From Suillus spraguei (lineage: Eukaryota; Basidiomycota; Agaricomycetes; Boletales; Suillaceae): a stretch of 64,000 nt of DNA. The notes beneath the pieces are model-generated. The model searched no databases and was not told where the DNA came from. It worked only from the letters and a program-made list of their open reading frames with translations. Location: assembly GCA_016800925.1 (NCBI GenBank), contig JABCPU010000124.1, positions 1-64,000 on the forward strand. The letters run 5' to 3'. This document shows, piece after piece, positions 41,444-53,151 of the stretch (position 1 is its first letter; every line of letters starts with the position of its first letter). A program made the position numbers and the translations under genes.

Positions 41444-44396
41444 TCATATATGAGGGAGACCGAATGTCACCTTCCCTCGCGACTCCGAGCCATCAGTGCC
41501 AGACGGTTCGCTACAACTGCCCTGGGGCATCTGATCAAGCGTCATCTTAGGAGTAATGGCACCACTCCGAGGCTCTTTGTCGACGAACCGGACAGACCGA
41601 GTAGGCGAGACATCACGAGAGTTGTGTTCGCTGGTCTTCAGAGACTCCAACCGTCGGTGCTGGATGGAGTAACGGTAAGTGTGCCCTGATCCCTGGCGGT
41701 GAGGTGTATGACTTCTCCCACGCTGGTCCTCGCCCTCAGACGGTGTCATCTCACTCGGCTCAGCCGTAAAGACGAATGGTGGGTCCTGATCCAGGAGCTG
41801 CCTAGCATGGCTCGAGAACGTTCCACCATCTCCCGTTGACTGTCTCCGTCGATGGCTCCTCGCACTTCTAGCTGCCACAGAATGGGTTCCGCTCTTCGCC
41901 TTCCATGATTTTGAACGCCTCCTGTGATCGCCGGGCAGCTCCCCCAACGAGTACGCAGGTCCGTCGCCGTCTCCGCTTTTGTCTGACATCCATCCTTCAT
42001 CTTCGTCACCTTCAGCACATGCGCCCGTGTTTCCATCGCCTGAGCCACCAACTTGGATAACTTCTTGGGCTTTTGATTCTAATGCATGTATATCATGCTT
42101 AACGTTTTCTTCTACATGTTCAGCTCCACGATGTATGTCTTCATGCGCATGGTGTAACTTGCGAAGATAAGCGCGACCTGTTTGAAAGGCGCCGCCTTCT
42201 GCTACAGAGAACCGGGAGTGCACGGCCTGTTCAGAAGGCTTGAATGCGTTATAGATGACTTCCACATCCACCTGCAAACGACCTCAACATCAACATCACC
42301 CTCAGTATTGTCAATGAACCCACGTACCTCTTCACCAGGACCACCTCGTCGCTCGATAATTCTATGCGCGCCTTCCTTCCACTCTGCAGTCGTCCCTTTT
42401 CCATCAGCCGGTATCTCCTCCTTTATCTCTTCCTCATCCTTTGCCAGCGCAGCTGCCGCACGTGTCTCCACACTGTTCGCCTCGCCAATCTGTTCTATCT
42501 CATCCGGCGATGGCGGCGACACAGTGAGCGTGCTGGCGCGCTTGCTCTCCAATGCAGACTTATCTTCTTCCGCCAGTCCACCCTCGCCGCGTTCGAGTCC
42601 AGCAGGGTCACGGTTAATGATGACGTCTTCTGCACGCGTAACGTGTCGCGTGTGTGTTGTCCAGTCCGGGACGTTGGATGAGGCATGCCGGGACCACGTG
42701 CGAGACCCGACTGAATGTACGCGCTGGCCTAGAAGTGAGAATGGGATGGACAGACCGTGAATAGCGACGCTGCAGAGTACCATGAATGCGACGATAGGTT
42801 GAATGGTAAGTGCCAAGAATTCGGTCTGGTTGACTGGAGGGTTGTTAGGTTTTGGTAGTTGCTGCGCTGCTAATGTGGAAATATATATAGCACCTGGTAA
42901 CGCACGTTATATCAGTACGTCGGAGAATCATGTTAGACACACCACGTACCAATGCCTATAGGTCCGAAATGGCCACTGAAAATGGCTTCCCGGAAAGTCT
43001 TTACGTCGGGTATGAACCTGTAGAGCCCAATCATGATCGGCAACCTTTTTAACATCAACACTAAGATAGCAATGACGATGAGCCTCCACACGCTAAGTGA
43101 CAGCGTCTCGTTGTTGAAACTGTCAAACGGCATCCAGGCGCCAACATAAACGAAGGCAGCGACGTTGAACATTAGGTCAATGACGGAACTGAACACCGAT
43201 TCCTCTGTCTGGCGGTTGAAGAAACCGTCCCAAGCAAATGCCGTTCCACAAGAGAATGCTGCTAGGAGATCATCGGAACCCAAGATAGTCATGATACCGA
43301 TGGTGAGCAAAGCCAGGGATATGTACTGCGCAACGTATGACTGCCGATCGACGAAGTCGTTGCGCTGGCAGAATTTCATAAGGTGCCGGAAGCCCCATCC
43401 TATGAACGCGCCCACCACTACACCTAGTATGACTTGATCTGATATGACAGAATCAGCTGAGGAACTGTCATTGAATAATCTAGCTTACAGAGCCAGAGTA
43501 GCAGGAACCAATCTTCAACTGCGAGACCGGTGCTGGAGTCCAATATGAGATATAATGCGATGTACAGGAATGGATACGCTGCTCCGTCGTTGCAACCGCT
43601 TTCCGCTGCTAGGAGATGGCGAATATGAGCAGGCACGTGCTTGTCGGCATATTTGCCACCGACGACTGCGGCAGCAAGGATTGGGTCAGTTGGGGTCAAG
43701 CATGCAGCGACAGCAAGGCTTGATAAGAATGTAAGGTGAGGGATCAAAGCATAAATCAAGCCCGCCGATACAAACCAACCCTGATTATGATTAGAGACTG
43801 GGTTAAAGACATGTTGAGGACGATACCCACCCATGTCATGACGGGAAATAGAAGGTATAGCAGACTTTTCCAGTGACGCTTCATATAAGCTTTTGGAAGC
43901 TCAACTCCGATTGCAAAGACTCCAATGGCGAGGACAACGCGAGTGAATTCAAGTGTGATTTCATTCACGGTATCCTCGGTAGCGTCACCGCCCCAGCTGC
44001 GAGGATCAAATATGCCGGCACCGTAAGGACCTAAAAATAACAATGTAATTAGAAGATTTTATTTAGAAAGTGATCCGCTGAGCTCACCGATGATGACGCC
44101 GAAGAGAAAAGCCCAGCACGCCTCGCCGATGTAAAGCTATATACAATGAGTATGAAGGTTGATGTTATCACAAATTATATTACCTTTTCCCGAATGAACA
44201 AGGAAAACATGCCAAACTGTAATGGATATTGCAATGAGACGCAGCAAAAGTAGACAGGGCATGCTGACTTACTATAACGACGAAACCCCCAAGGCAGGCA
44301 TAGGTGATGTGCGGTATGGTTATTGAAAGCTGAGAAGATCAATGAGCGTTGTAGCAGTCGGGTGCGGGAACATTGGTTTACCGGCCGGAACAACAT
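41444..44396 (-). CDS. Na+(K+)/H+ antiporter of the fungal Nha1/SOD2 (CPA1) type
   Basis: A plasma-membrane exchanger that expels Na+ or K+ for H+. The proposed start at 44396 (MLFRP) splices to LSITIPHITYACLGGFVVI, then FGMFSLFIREK, LYIGEACWAFLFGVIIG, PYGAGIFDPRSWGG, IGVELPKAYMKRHWKSLLYL and AACLTPTDPILAAAVVGGKY. The ion-site motif ESGCNDGAAYPFLYI follows, then LGSDDLLAAFSCGTAFAWDG and VGAWMPFDSF. These reproduce the family's 12-13 membrane helices in order. A hydrophilic tail of more than 400 residues follows (42816-41444), rich in Ser, Glu and Arg, as in fungal Nha1 proteins, where the tail regulates transport. Introns are short and consistent. No clear frame break was found. This is the most complete large gene in the window. 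Confidence 0.88.
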
Positions 44397-46226
44397 GACG
44401 TGCGGTACCGAAACTTGAAGCTTGAAGAAGCTCAACCGAAAAAAGGACGTGTAGCTGGACAGCGATTATGCCCACTGTTCATAAAACAGGACGTGGAGGG
44501 GTGGGTCGTTGGAGTGAAGATAGTCTGCGGCAAGTCAGCCGAGTCTTTATTACAGGTCACGGTTATGTCAGCCAATCAAGTCGGAACCAAAACTTGAAGG
44601 ATGCGACCTGGGGCTAGTAGGTCCACCAAAACCATCCCACTTTTATAGTCGGCGCGGGACCTGCGGGCAGGTGACGGATGTTGCTAGACCGCATGTTCGA
44701 TGTTAACGTCCCTATTTAATTTTCGGCTCAGCAACAGCTCAGGGAGTCACCACCCTTAACCCGTTCAACATAGACTATCACGCCAATCGGCTTGACTTTG
44801 AGCAGTGTAGATAAGCCATGCTACTCATTTGACTTGCAAGTTGATAACAACCATTGGAGCCACGGAGCAATAGAGCACGAGACTATGTATGTGGCACAAA
44901 TTTTTCTCTCATGAACTTAACTTGAAGGTCCAGGAATGGGAATTTCATCTCCACCCCGCCGCTTAAAGCACGCTCTACCCTACGTATAATTTGAGTAACA
45001 TTCTTGCACGCTCCTCATCTGTGACCTCACTCAGTGGAGTCGGCTATTGCTCGTGGTAGTTCGGAGACATGGTCAATTGCACACTCAGCCTTGTCAATGA
45101 TAGGAGAGTTCATGCATTGAACTCTCCTAATATCATTGACAACATTTTACACGCTCAAGATCCAAGTTTGAAGCTATTTTCAATCTTACACCTTTCGGTC
45201 TTTCGGACGTTGCAGGTCCCTGTACAGGTACACCCCCCGTCGCCAAGCTCACTCAGCAAGCAAGCTCGTGATGCTCTACTTCCTGACTCAGGAACAATCT
45301 TACTCACTCCCTGACATTCACTTATCCGCACTAAGCTAAATTTTCCGCTTCATCGTGAGGCTGTTCAAGGATTTCCCGTAGTTTCCGAACTTTACATAAA
45401 ACGCTCTGGCGTCTGTATGCGTGTTACTTTGGTGTGTTATCTCGACAATTACCGCGATTACTGGAATAGAGCTGCTTATGAATATGGGGTTCATTGTGAA
45501 GACGCCGAAGCCGCTGTAGATCCGGTAGCAGAAAGCCTATCAATCGAATCCTACATTGCAGTGCTCGTCAGTTGGCGTTCCCGCTTTAAATTTAATATCA
45601 CCTACAATATCAACGTGTCAGTTTCATTTAGAATCCCTGCAGCTTATACGGATTGATCTGTTTGCATATCATTGAGCAAGGGGTAAGCCCTACTGCGGCA
45701 TCCTCTCATGCATTCATGACAAGTGCGATTAATATTACCATTGGATTTCTGCTACTGGTGTCTTATATTCGTGTACACCATGCCACAACCCACTCTCTTC
45801 CAGGATTCTCTGTTACACCGTTCCTCATGTTCTAGGTGAATTTTGTTGACGATAGGAATACGCCATTGGGTGAAGGTCATATTAAAATATGAGTCCTTGG
45901 GTTAGGTATCTGGATCTGTGTCGTTCACCCGCTCAGAGCGGAATTCAAGAAACAGGAGGTATCTGCAGAAACTAACATGAATCCTGATCCACCAATGATC
46001 TTCGTCCGTACGTCTGTCCTCCAGGAGCGGTGTTCCTGCGAGTACAAAGAGCTTGACAAATACCACACTGCTGGGTGCATGCAGTTGTGATGATGTCGGT
46101 TAATAACTCCTTGATGAAAACCATCAAGGTGTTCGATTCGATCATGGGTTCAGGGATGCTCCATGACGCCGAAGATGAGAACCAAAAATCAAGCATATAC
46201 TCGAGCCCGACGGGGCAGTTTACATA
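44397..46226. other. Intergenic region with short ORFs and one hairpin
   Basis: Two plus-strand frames of about 80 codons (45069-45314 and 45417-45656) have no recognisable motif. The second (NYRDYWNRAAYEYGVHCED) may be part of a spliced gene, but I cannot join it. The region lies between the 5' end of the antiporter and the 3' end of the Nop12-like gene. The hairpin at 45091-45142 is listed separately. Confidence 0.35.
45091..45142. repeat. Long near-perfect inverted repeat (hairpin)
   Basis: Left arm TTGTCAATGATAGGAGAGTT plus CA (45091-45112), loop TGCAT, right arm 45118-45142. The arms pair over 22 bp, interrupted only by three extra bases (TAA) in the right arm. It lies just after an ATG of an 81-codon frame. 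Confidence 0.75.
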
Positions 46227-48102
46227 TTATTTCTTCATATTTCGTTTTGAAATACTCTTTTCACTCCGAACCCTGCTCTGTTTACGAGGTGCGATAGCGG
46301 CCTTCTTGACAGCGCCCGTTTTCCTCGTTCGTCCCCCATCCTTCTCCTTGACACGTACAGGCACACCTTGCTTCGCAAGTGCCATTCTCGCTTTCTTCTT
46401 CGCCATCCTCCGCGCCAGCCGGTCAGCATCCGCTGCTTTTATTTGCTTTCGCTCTTCTTTGGAGAGGGTCGCTATTTTTTCACCCAGAGAGGGATCGCCC
46501 TTCGGCACGTCAATGGATGGAGCTGTACCTGTACTGTGACTAGTGGTTGCTGTCTTTGAAGCGGCAGCTTTGTCAGTTGCGGAACCCTTGGGGAGCATTT
46601 TGCAGCGTTGAACGCGGAGTTTACGTTTTGCAAATTTGAGTTTCGACTCTTCCATCGCAAGAGTTTCGTCCACGCAAACGCGATCCTAGAAAGGAATGTT
46701 CAGAATATCACTCACAAGTAATAATCAAATACTGACCGTAAATTGCACATATGCGAAGCCCTTCCCAAGCTGAGTATCCTTGTCCCGCACAATTCTGACT
46801 CGTGAAACCCAATGCTTGGGTGCATCCGAAGCCTGACTTGGGGGCCCACGTTCAGCAGTGATAAGACTTTCGAAGAACACCCGTAGATCTTCCTCTTTGC
46901 TCGCAAAATCAAGGTTACCCACGAAAATCGACGATTTCGGGTCTCCTGCGAATGTGCCTAAGAGAGCGCTTTGTTTGCCAACGCTATCTGCAGGCCTGCC
47001 CAAAGAATCTACACGGATGGTGCGGTCCATGAAAACAGTCCCGTTGCACGCCTGGACAGCTAGACGAGCTGCCTCGTGCGGGTCCATGACAGGTGGAAGG
47101 GGAGGCAAATTCGAAGGCCGCTCTTTCGCAGGAGTAGGATATGCGAAGACGACGTATGCATTAACCGAATCGGCGCTAGGGTGAAGCTCATGGTTGATAA
47201 ATGCAACTTTCTTTTTCTGACTCGGAGTAAGAAACTTCTTCTCGTCGTTTTTTGGCTCATCTGCCGTGGGATTAGTTGTGCGCCATGATGATGCTCGATC
47301 TCGGACATGCTGCCGTGAACCGGCCTGTTCTTTCCCGTCATCATCGGGAAGTTTACTGGTAGGGTTTTGAAATGCGACAGAGCGGAATCTTGTGGATTCG
47401 ATTTTTGCGGTAAGAACGAGCGATAGAATGTGCTTGTGGAGTTGTTTCTGTAAAGGCTGTTACATATTTAGTATGCGTTCATGCAAGTATTCGATGACTC
47501 ACCCGCTTCTTAGCAACCTCGGACGAGAGGTTGCCCACGAAGATTGTGCGCGAGTTGCGTTGCTCCTCGGACTCATCTGGCGGTGCGAATTTCACCTTGC
47601 GCGCGGATGCGCGTTGGTTGGACTTTGCACCACCACTGAGCAGCGACTCGTGTACGAGCGTAGACGGCCCACTCTCCTCCTCGGAATTGTCAATAGGTTC
47701 AGCCCCTCGGGATTCGACGCTAGTGCTCTCCACGGCTGAGATCGCCTTTAATTTTTCTTGAGCTTCTAATTTTCTTTTGTCGATCTTTTCTTTCTTGTTC
47801 TCCCGCAGCTTGACGCGTTTTGGAGGAGGGGAATCGTGTTGGTGGCGACTCTTTGGGTGCGGACTTGTGCTTTTTCAAGCCATGCTCTTGCTCTCCCTCC
47901 GGTTTACGCTTCTTGTCATTGGATGCTGCAGTATTGCCGTTATTATGGACCTTGAGTCGATAGTAATTCAATGTAGACCACCACAAAAAAATCGAAATTC
48001 AGCATGACACACCTGAGTCTGAAAGAGGGCATCTAATTCCGTGTCAATAACCTTTTGGTTGCTCGTAGATTTCCCTCCGAGCAGAAATGATGAGAAACTC
48101 AT
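46227..48102 (-). CDS. Nop12/RBM34-like nucleolar RRM protein
   Basis: Known members act in large-subunit pre-rRNA (5.8S/25S) maturation in the nucleolus. The start at 48102-48100 opens MSFSSFLLGGKSTSNQKVID, then TELDALFQTQ, an intron, and a Lys-rich acidic stretch. RRM1 begins RTIFVGNLSSEVAKKR (RNP2-type IFVGNL) and is interrupted by the usual insertion before FINHELHPSADSVNAYVVFA. RRM2 has SSIFVGNLDFASKEEDLR and the RNP1-type GKGFAYVQF. The C-terminus is very basic (ARRMAKKKARMALAKQGV ... SKRNMKK), a nucleolar-type tail, with the stop at 46227-46229. A one-base shift near 47825-47835 separates ESPPTR from PPPKRVKLRENKKEK. Because the rest is well kept, an error is as likely as a mutation. 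Confidence 0.82.
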
Positions 48103-51100
48103 GGCTGAGTACGAGTACTGGGTGAAGGAAGGTACTCGAATTTACATAAATGTTGACGTTGTAGATGGCGAGTGTTTGGGGTCCTGGTGGAGTGGCGTCC
48201 AATGTTTACAACTTTACATGTTGCTCACCGCCGTTCGGACCGATCGTGAAGAAAAGAAAAGTACGCGACTCACTTTCTTAAAGTCAGACTACTAATCCCA
48301 GCCTGCCGTGACGGTGTCCTAAATACAAGAATACGACGTGACTTGGACCAAGTATTAGCAAGTTATCGGGTACTTCCTCATTTATCGCCTTTCCTTGGTT
48401 GTTTTGACAGTCTTATCATTATCATTCTGCCAGGATGTTGAACTTTGGGCAGTAATAGTCCAATTGGAGGTTTGGGCACGTTGACCACTTCTGAGTCAGC
48501 TCACAGTGCTCAGGTCGATGTGCCTCGGTGTATATAAAATACAGAGGACCGATGGGAATTCTGGAAAACTCGAGATGGGAGTACAGCCAGAAAACACCAA
48601 TACCCTCTCACATGAAGGATGTCAATGCCGACGAACTCTATTGAAGGTCAGACCTGGGACATGGTCCCAAAATGCCAACTTTGACTATGTTGAAATCCTG
48701 CAGAAATGCGACAGCCGGGTTGTTTTTCTCATTCACTGAAGCGAGAGACTCCAACCTCGTCGTGTCTATCAGACTATCTTGCACCGCAATGTCGGCATCG
48801 GTTACTAAGTTCTTGGACTCGGGTTTTCACGGTTTCCAACGGCGTTGGATTGGACAGACAGGGTCTAAGTGGTTTCGCCTCGGCCACCCGAATGCTGTTT
48901 CGAGCGACTGTCAATACGATCATACGGACATAACGTTCACGCCAAGGACACTGCACCTCTTGGAAGGATCCTTGCCTGACTAGTAATGTGTCAACGTTTG
49001 AGGCTCAGCTATCACTCAGAAAATAGATGGACAATGATGTGTCTTCCAATCACTTGTCAGTGAGCTGCATATCTGGTTTAATTTCAGGTGATGATAAGTC
49101 TCGCAACAGGCGGGATTGATAACGAGTCTTGAGTGTTTCAACTTTCAAGATTGTCGATTACGAGTCTCGTAGACGAATATTCAAACAACTAGCGACCACC
49201 TGGTTTCGAAACCCCTACCTATCAGGTATGTTTCTGATTCACAATTGGTTGATGGAGTTTACTTGCCAATCCAGGACGACCGTGCACTATGCACATATTT
49301 GAAGCTTTCCCCTCAACCCTGCTCGGCCATAGATGATAAAGAGTCAGTTTAAACTCAGCGAAACCTTCAACTAGTCACTTGGCGTATCATTCTGATTAGG
49401 GTGGATGAGCGGATCTTACTCCAGTGCACGTCAATATTTGATGCTCAACAGGTCGATATCTCATGAACGCGTGACCCTGGTGTAATTTCTGTTCCTGATG
49501 TGACGTCGCAGATGAGTAAGTAGTCCCTTGACTGCTTTAGTTTTTTGCCTATCTCACGTTATCTATGAGATAACATACAGCTATCAAACACGGAGATCAG
49601 AAAGCTTGAGCAGTTTTTCGGTAATGTCCAGTACTTTTATATCAATGGCGTGATGGCGGGGTGTAGTTATCTGATATCGACCAACCTCACGTCCATAATA
49701 TGCCAGGCTATTTCAGGATTGAAGGCTGTTGTGTACGGCTCACGAGTACGGGTATCGCTGACTGGATAGATACATACTTCCTGCATTGATAAGGGCAGCG
49801 TCTCCGAACTCTCCAAAACAATTAAAACTCAACATTCGTATGGTACAAGAAGGCCTAGATCTGCTACGCATATCTGGACTGCGCGTCAAGATATGACACT
49901 TTGACGGCCGCGTTTCTTAATAGCCAATGGTTCAAAGAAGGTGGACTCTCCGAGAGTTATCCGTGATTTTTTCGCGCGATTGGTAGGAGATAGGACGCAA
50001 ATCTAGCTTCGCTCCTTTGATTGAACATATCATAGTGATTGCCCGCGGTGTTCTACTTACGGACTACCAAGAAGAAATCAAAGGGATGTCCCGGGCTACA
50101 GGACGGCGGACGACTCAGAGGGTAGATGATCGGGCATATTTGCTGCTTGGTTTCTTTGGGTATACGTGCCTACGATATACGGAAAGGAGGAAAACGTATT
50201 CGTCAGACTTGAGACCGAAATCATGAAAAGCTCCGACATTGACCAAGTATTTTTGCTTGTAAATCTCGCTGAGGAGACACGAATCATTCATCTACCTGCC
50301 AGGCATACTATGGGAAATCACTAGCAAGTGTCCTTGCCATCGAGGAACATCAAACTCCCGTCCAACTGGCTTACGCCTTCATCTAGTCAAAGGCTGGATG
50401 GAACAGTTTCTCAAGTTACAGTCCGGCTTTCTTGATGACGCAGTGGAGGTATCATCCGACCTCACCTTTCAAGAACTTTGCGTCCAAGAAGGTGACACAT
50501 CGCTATTCAAGACGGTCGATTACAGGCGCGACCCTGTCCCTAAAGAGTATCATTTCTCCGTTAGAACTCATCAGGGAAACGTAATTCACTACGGAGTGCT
50601 GCGGAGTGCTACGGAGCACTCCGTAGCACGATCCAACCCGCTGATGCTGACCGAGCGGTAGAAAACATATTTTCTATAGTTGACTATGCGCCGGCTGAGT
50701 GACGGTAGTGGGTGGATAATAGGCTCGTCCTGGGCTTGGACTACAGTGGAATATTTAGCACGTTGCTCTGTCGCCATCAAAGAACTGGCAAGAGTTTTGC
50801 GGTGTCATTCGGTGTGCACAATTGTCACGTCTGGCCGTACATTGTCTTAGGTCCAAACAACCGTTCTTATGCTTCTGAAAGTCTGTAGAGTACCTCAAGT
50901 AGTATATGTCCGTAGTAGAACGTGTCTACAAATGCTGGGGGTAAACGAGCCTGGGTATCGGCAACACAGACAAAATGTCACAGTTACCAATTGGAACCGA
51001 TTAAACAGCCTGATGAAGTATGATGTATTTGATATTCAGCGCTGTATGTTACGGTTCGATTTGCCGATTTGCCGCGACGTATTTTGAAGTCCGATCAATG

Positions 51101-51647
51101 TTTGTTCTGGTCTTGAACTATTTGTTGGTAGACCTCAAGTTGAACATAATTTTGTGTCACAAAAAGTCACAAGTGCGGTTACTTACTGTGATGGTCGGAC
51201 TCACGCCAATCCCCGACCCCGGAGCTCCGTGTCTTGAGCTGCATAGTGATGAATTCCGGCACTTGTCCGGCACGGCTTCAAAGATTCGTGCATCAGACAT
51301 AAGTATCTCAGACGCGGGTCACACGGTATACAATCTCGTTGTCAGTTCAGTTACGTTGGCAAAGGGAAGCAGCGTGAGCACGTTATTAACCAATACACTT
51401 GTCCCACAGACAAAGAATTGTGAAGCTCAGAGTCCGCAGGCCTTGCGATTTGACCGAGAACCTATCAATGTACGAACCCCTTGAAGCTGCTCAGGGAAAC
51501 AACCAACGGAGGCTGAGTTTGAAGTTTGCGGGTCAGTTCATAGATATCCAAGGCAGTGTAACGCTAAGGAAGCTTCACCGGCTACGTGATCTACTGCAAT
51601 CAAGGGTAGTGAGGGGACTCAGAGGAGGGGGTTTATGCAGAGCACAA
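48103..51647. other. 3.5 kb without a recognisable gene
   Basis: Open frames are short (the best, 50398-50661 and 51020-51484, have no known motif). Two pieces recur further right: 50795-50850 resembles 55266-55320 in direct orientation, and 51041-51110 resembles the reverse complement of about 53870-53945. This suggests decayed duplicated genes around the second array element. A short exact palindrome lies at 50606-50629. Confidence 0.35.
50606..50629. repeat. Perfect short palindrome, 11-bp arms
   Basis: GTGCTACGGAG - CA - CTCCGTAGCAC. It is preceded by two related copies of CGGAGTGCT. The form resembles solo transposon ends, but no partner end was found in the window. Confidence 0.6.
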
Positions 51648-51794
51648 TACAATTAGTGTTTCGAACGTGCCCGAAGGCACGACTCGCCATGGAGCAAATA
51701 TCAATGTTGCATCAACAATTTGCACAAGGGCTAAGACCAGTGTTAAGATGGACCTCTAAGGAAAACCATCCATGAGTGGATGTCAAGGTGTGTT

Positions 51795-52485
51795 CCGATA
51801 AAAAAGATGCTATCATCAGCAGGTTTTGAACCTACACAGGAAAGAGAAACAGATTTTGATTCTGTTGTAGTAACCATCAGGCTAAGACCAGTTACAATGA
51901 ACTGCCAAAGAAACCATCACGGTGAATATCAAGGTGTGTTCCGATAGAAAAATCCTTGTCGTCGGCAGGTTTCGAAACTGCACAGTCCAAGAGAAACAGA
52001 TTTTGATTCTGTGGTGGCAACCACCAGGCTAACACCAGCTACGGTGAACTTTCAAAAGAAACCGTCCACGAGTGAACATCAAAGTGTGTCCTGATAAAAA
52101 AACCTCGTTATTGGCAGGTTTTGAACCCGCACAGTTCAAGATAAACAGATTTTGATTCGGTTGTGGCAACCGCCTAGCTGAGACCAGTTACAATGAACTT
52201 CTCAAGAAGCCATCCATGAGTGAATGTCAAGATGTGTTTCAATAGAAAAAAACCTTGTCGTCGGCATGTTTCAAACCTGCACAGTCCAAGAGAAACAGAT
52301 TTTGATTCTGTTGTGGCAACCACCTGACTAAGACCAGTTGCGGTGAACTTCTGAAGAAACCGTCCATGAATGAATGTCAAAGTGCGTTCTGATAGAAAAA
52401 ACTGTAGTTCAGCAGGTTTCGAACCTGCGTAGTCCAAGAGAAACAGATTTCGATTCTGTTGTGGTAACCACACTAGCCAGGCTAA
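51795..52485 (-). repeat. Tandem array of five tRNA-Leu(CAA)-like units (array B)
   Basis: Core motifs are at 51820, 51966, 52115, 52265 and 52413 (steps of 146-150 bp). Each unit on the minus strand repeats the array A plan: A-box-like TAGCC...GGTGG, anticodon arm ACAGAATCAAAATCTGT in most units, a class II-length variable region, a T arm such as GCAGGTTCGAAACCTGC, then a T-run. The outermost right unit of both arrays shares the variant ending GCGTAG next to the T arm, so the order of units is partly conserved between the loci. Confidence 0.7.
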
Positions 52486-52599
52486 AGTCTTTAACTCCCA
52501 CTTGACGACTCATCCTAAGTTGAAAACTATGGGGCCCCTGATTGACACTGCCCGAAAAGATGACATGGACAGTAAAGTTCGAGTCTGAACGTCTACGAG

Positions 52600-53013
52600 A
52601 CAATAGAATTGCCCCGACGAGGGACGAAGACTAAGATAAAACGCAGAAGGAAATGAGCAGATACTAGAAAACGAGGACAGTGAAACACTGTCACCACCTT
52701 GAAGGCCAGACATGGAGGATTGGAGATGGGAGTCTCATCTTCCCACAAAACGGTGGTCACGCAGTAATGCAGTTTATCCCAAACATAACATCGAACCTCA
52801 CGCGACCTCGAATTTGACATCGGTAGTGAGAGCACGGCAATAAATCACTGAGGCCATGGGGATTTCAGTGAAACGCGAACTTGGGCCCAAATGGCTGAGC
52901 GAACGAGCAATCGAAGAAGACGAGAGGAGAATACCATTCAAGGACAAGAGCAACAGACGCAGGAAGACAATCGATTTGAATGATGTCCCAGTGGTAAAAC
53001 ACGATATAACCAC
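52600..53013 (-). pseudogene. Degenerate coding remnant right of array B
   Basis: The minus strand has SSRFTEIPMASVIYCRALTT, DVKFEVA, then CYVWDKLHYCVTTVLWEDE and TPISNPPCLAFKV. The same pieces are found at 12110-12660, so this is part of the element. The family is not recognised. Confidence 0.35.
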
Positions 53014-53151
53014 TCCCTTATGGTAGCGGGAATAAATCTACATTAGCACAGGGTGTTCGGAAACCAATGCAAGCACTTACCTTACTAGGAAGGTTCTGAG
53101 AAGTGGAAGCCTTGGAAGTAGAGCACGGTGGTCTGGCTTTCCATAGAGCAG

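Larger units (their letters stand above)
51648..53151. mobile_element. Second element with tandem tRNA-Leu-like array (copy B)
   Basis: Homology to copy A starts at GTTTCGAACG...CGACTCGCCATG (51655; compare 10785) and includes TTTGCACAAGGGCTAAGACC. It continues through five array units, the block around GCCCCGACGAGGGACGAAGA (52611; compare 12180) and the coding remnant, and ends at a complete terminal sequence GCACGGTGGTCTGGCTTTCC at 53124-53143. The left TIR seen in copy A (10352-10420) is absent here, so this copy is truncated or rearranged on the left. Orientation is the same as copy A. Confidence 0.6.

Noticed and set aside
42182..42760. 192-codon plus-strand ORF
   Set aside because: It lies exactly opposite the Ser/Arg-rich tail of the antiporter and has no motif; shadow of the real gene.
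45069..45656. Two 80-codon ORFs as genes
   Set aside because: No motif, no plausible splice joins between them, and the first contains the hairpin; not supported as genes.
50398..50661. 87-codon ORF as a gene
   Set aside because: Its 3' part is made of the palindromic CGGAGTGCT repeats and no family is recognised.
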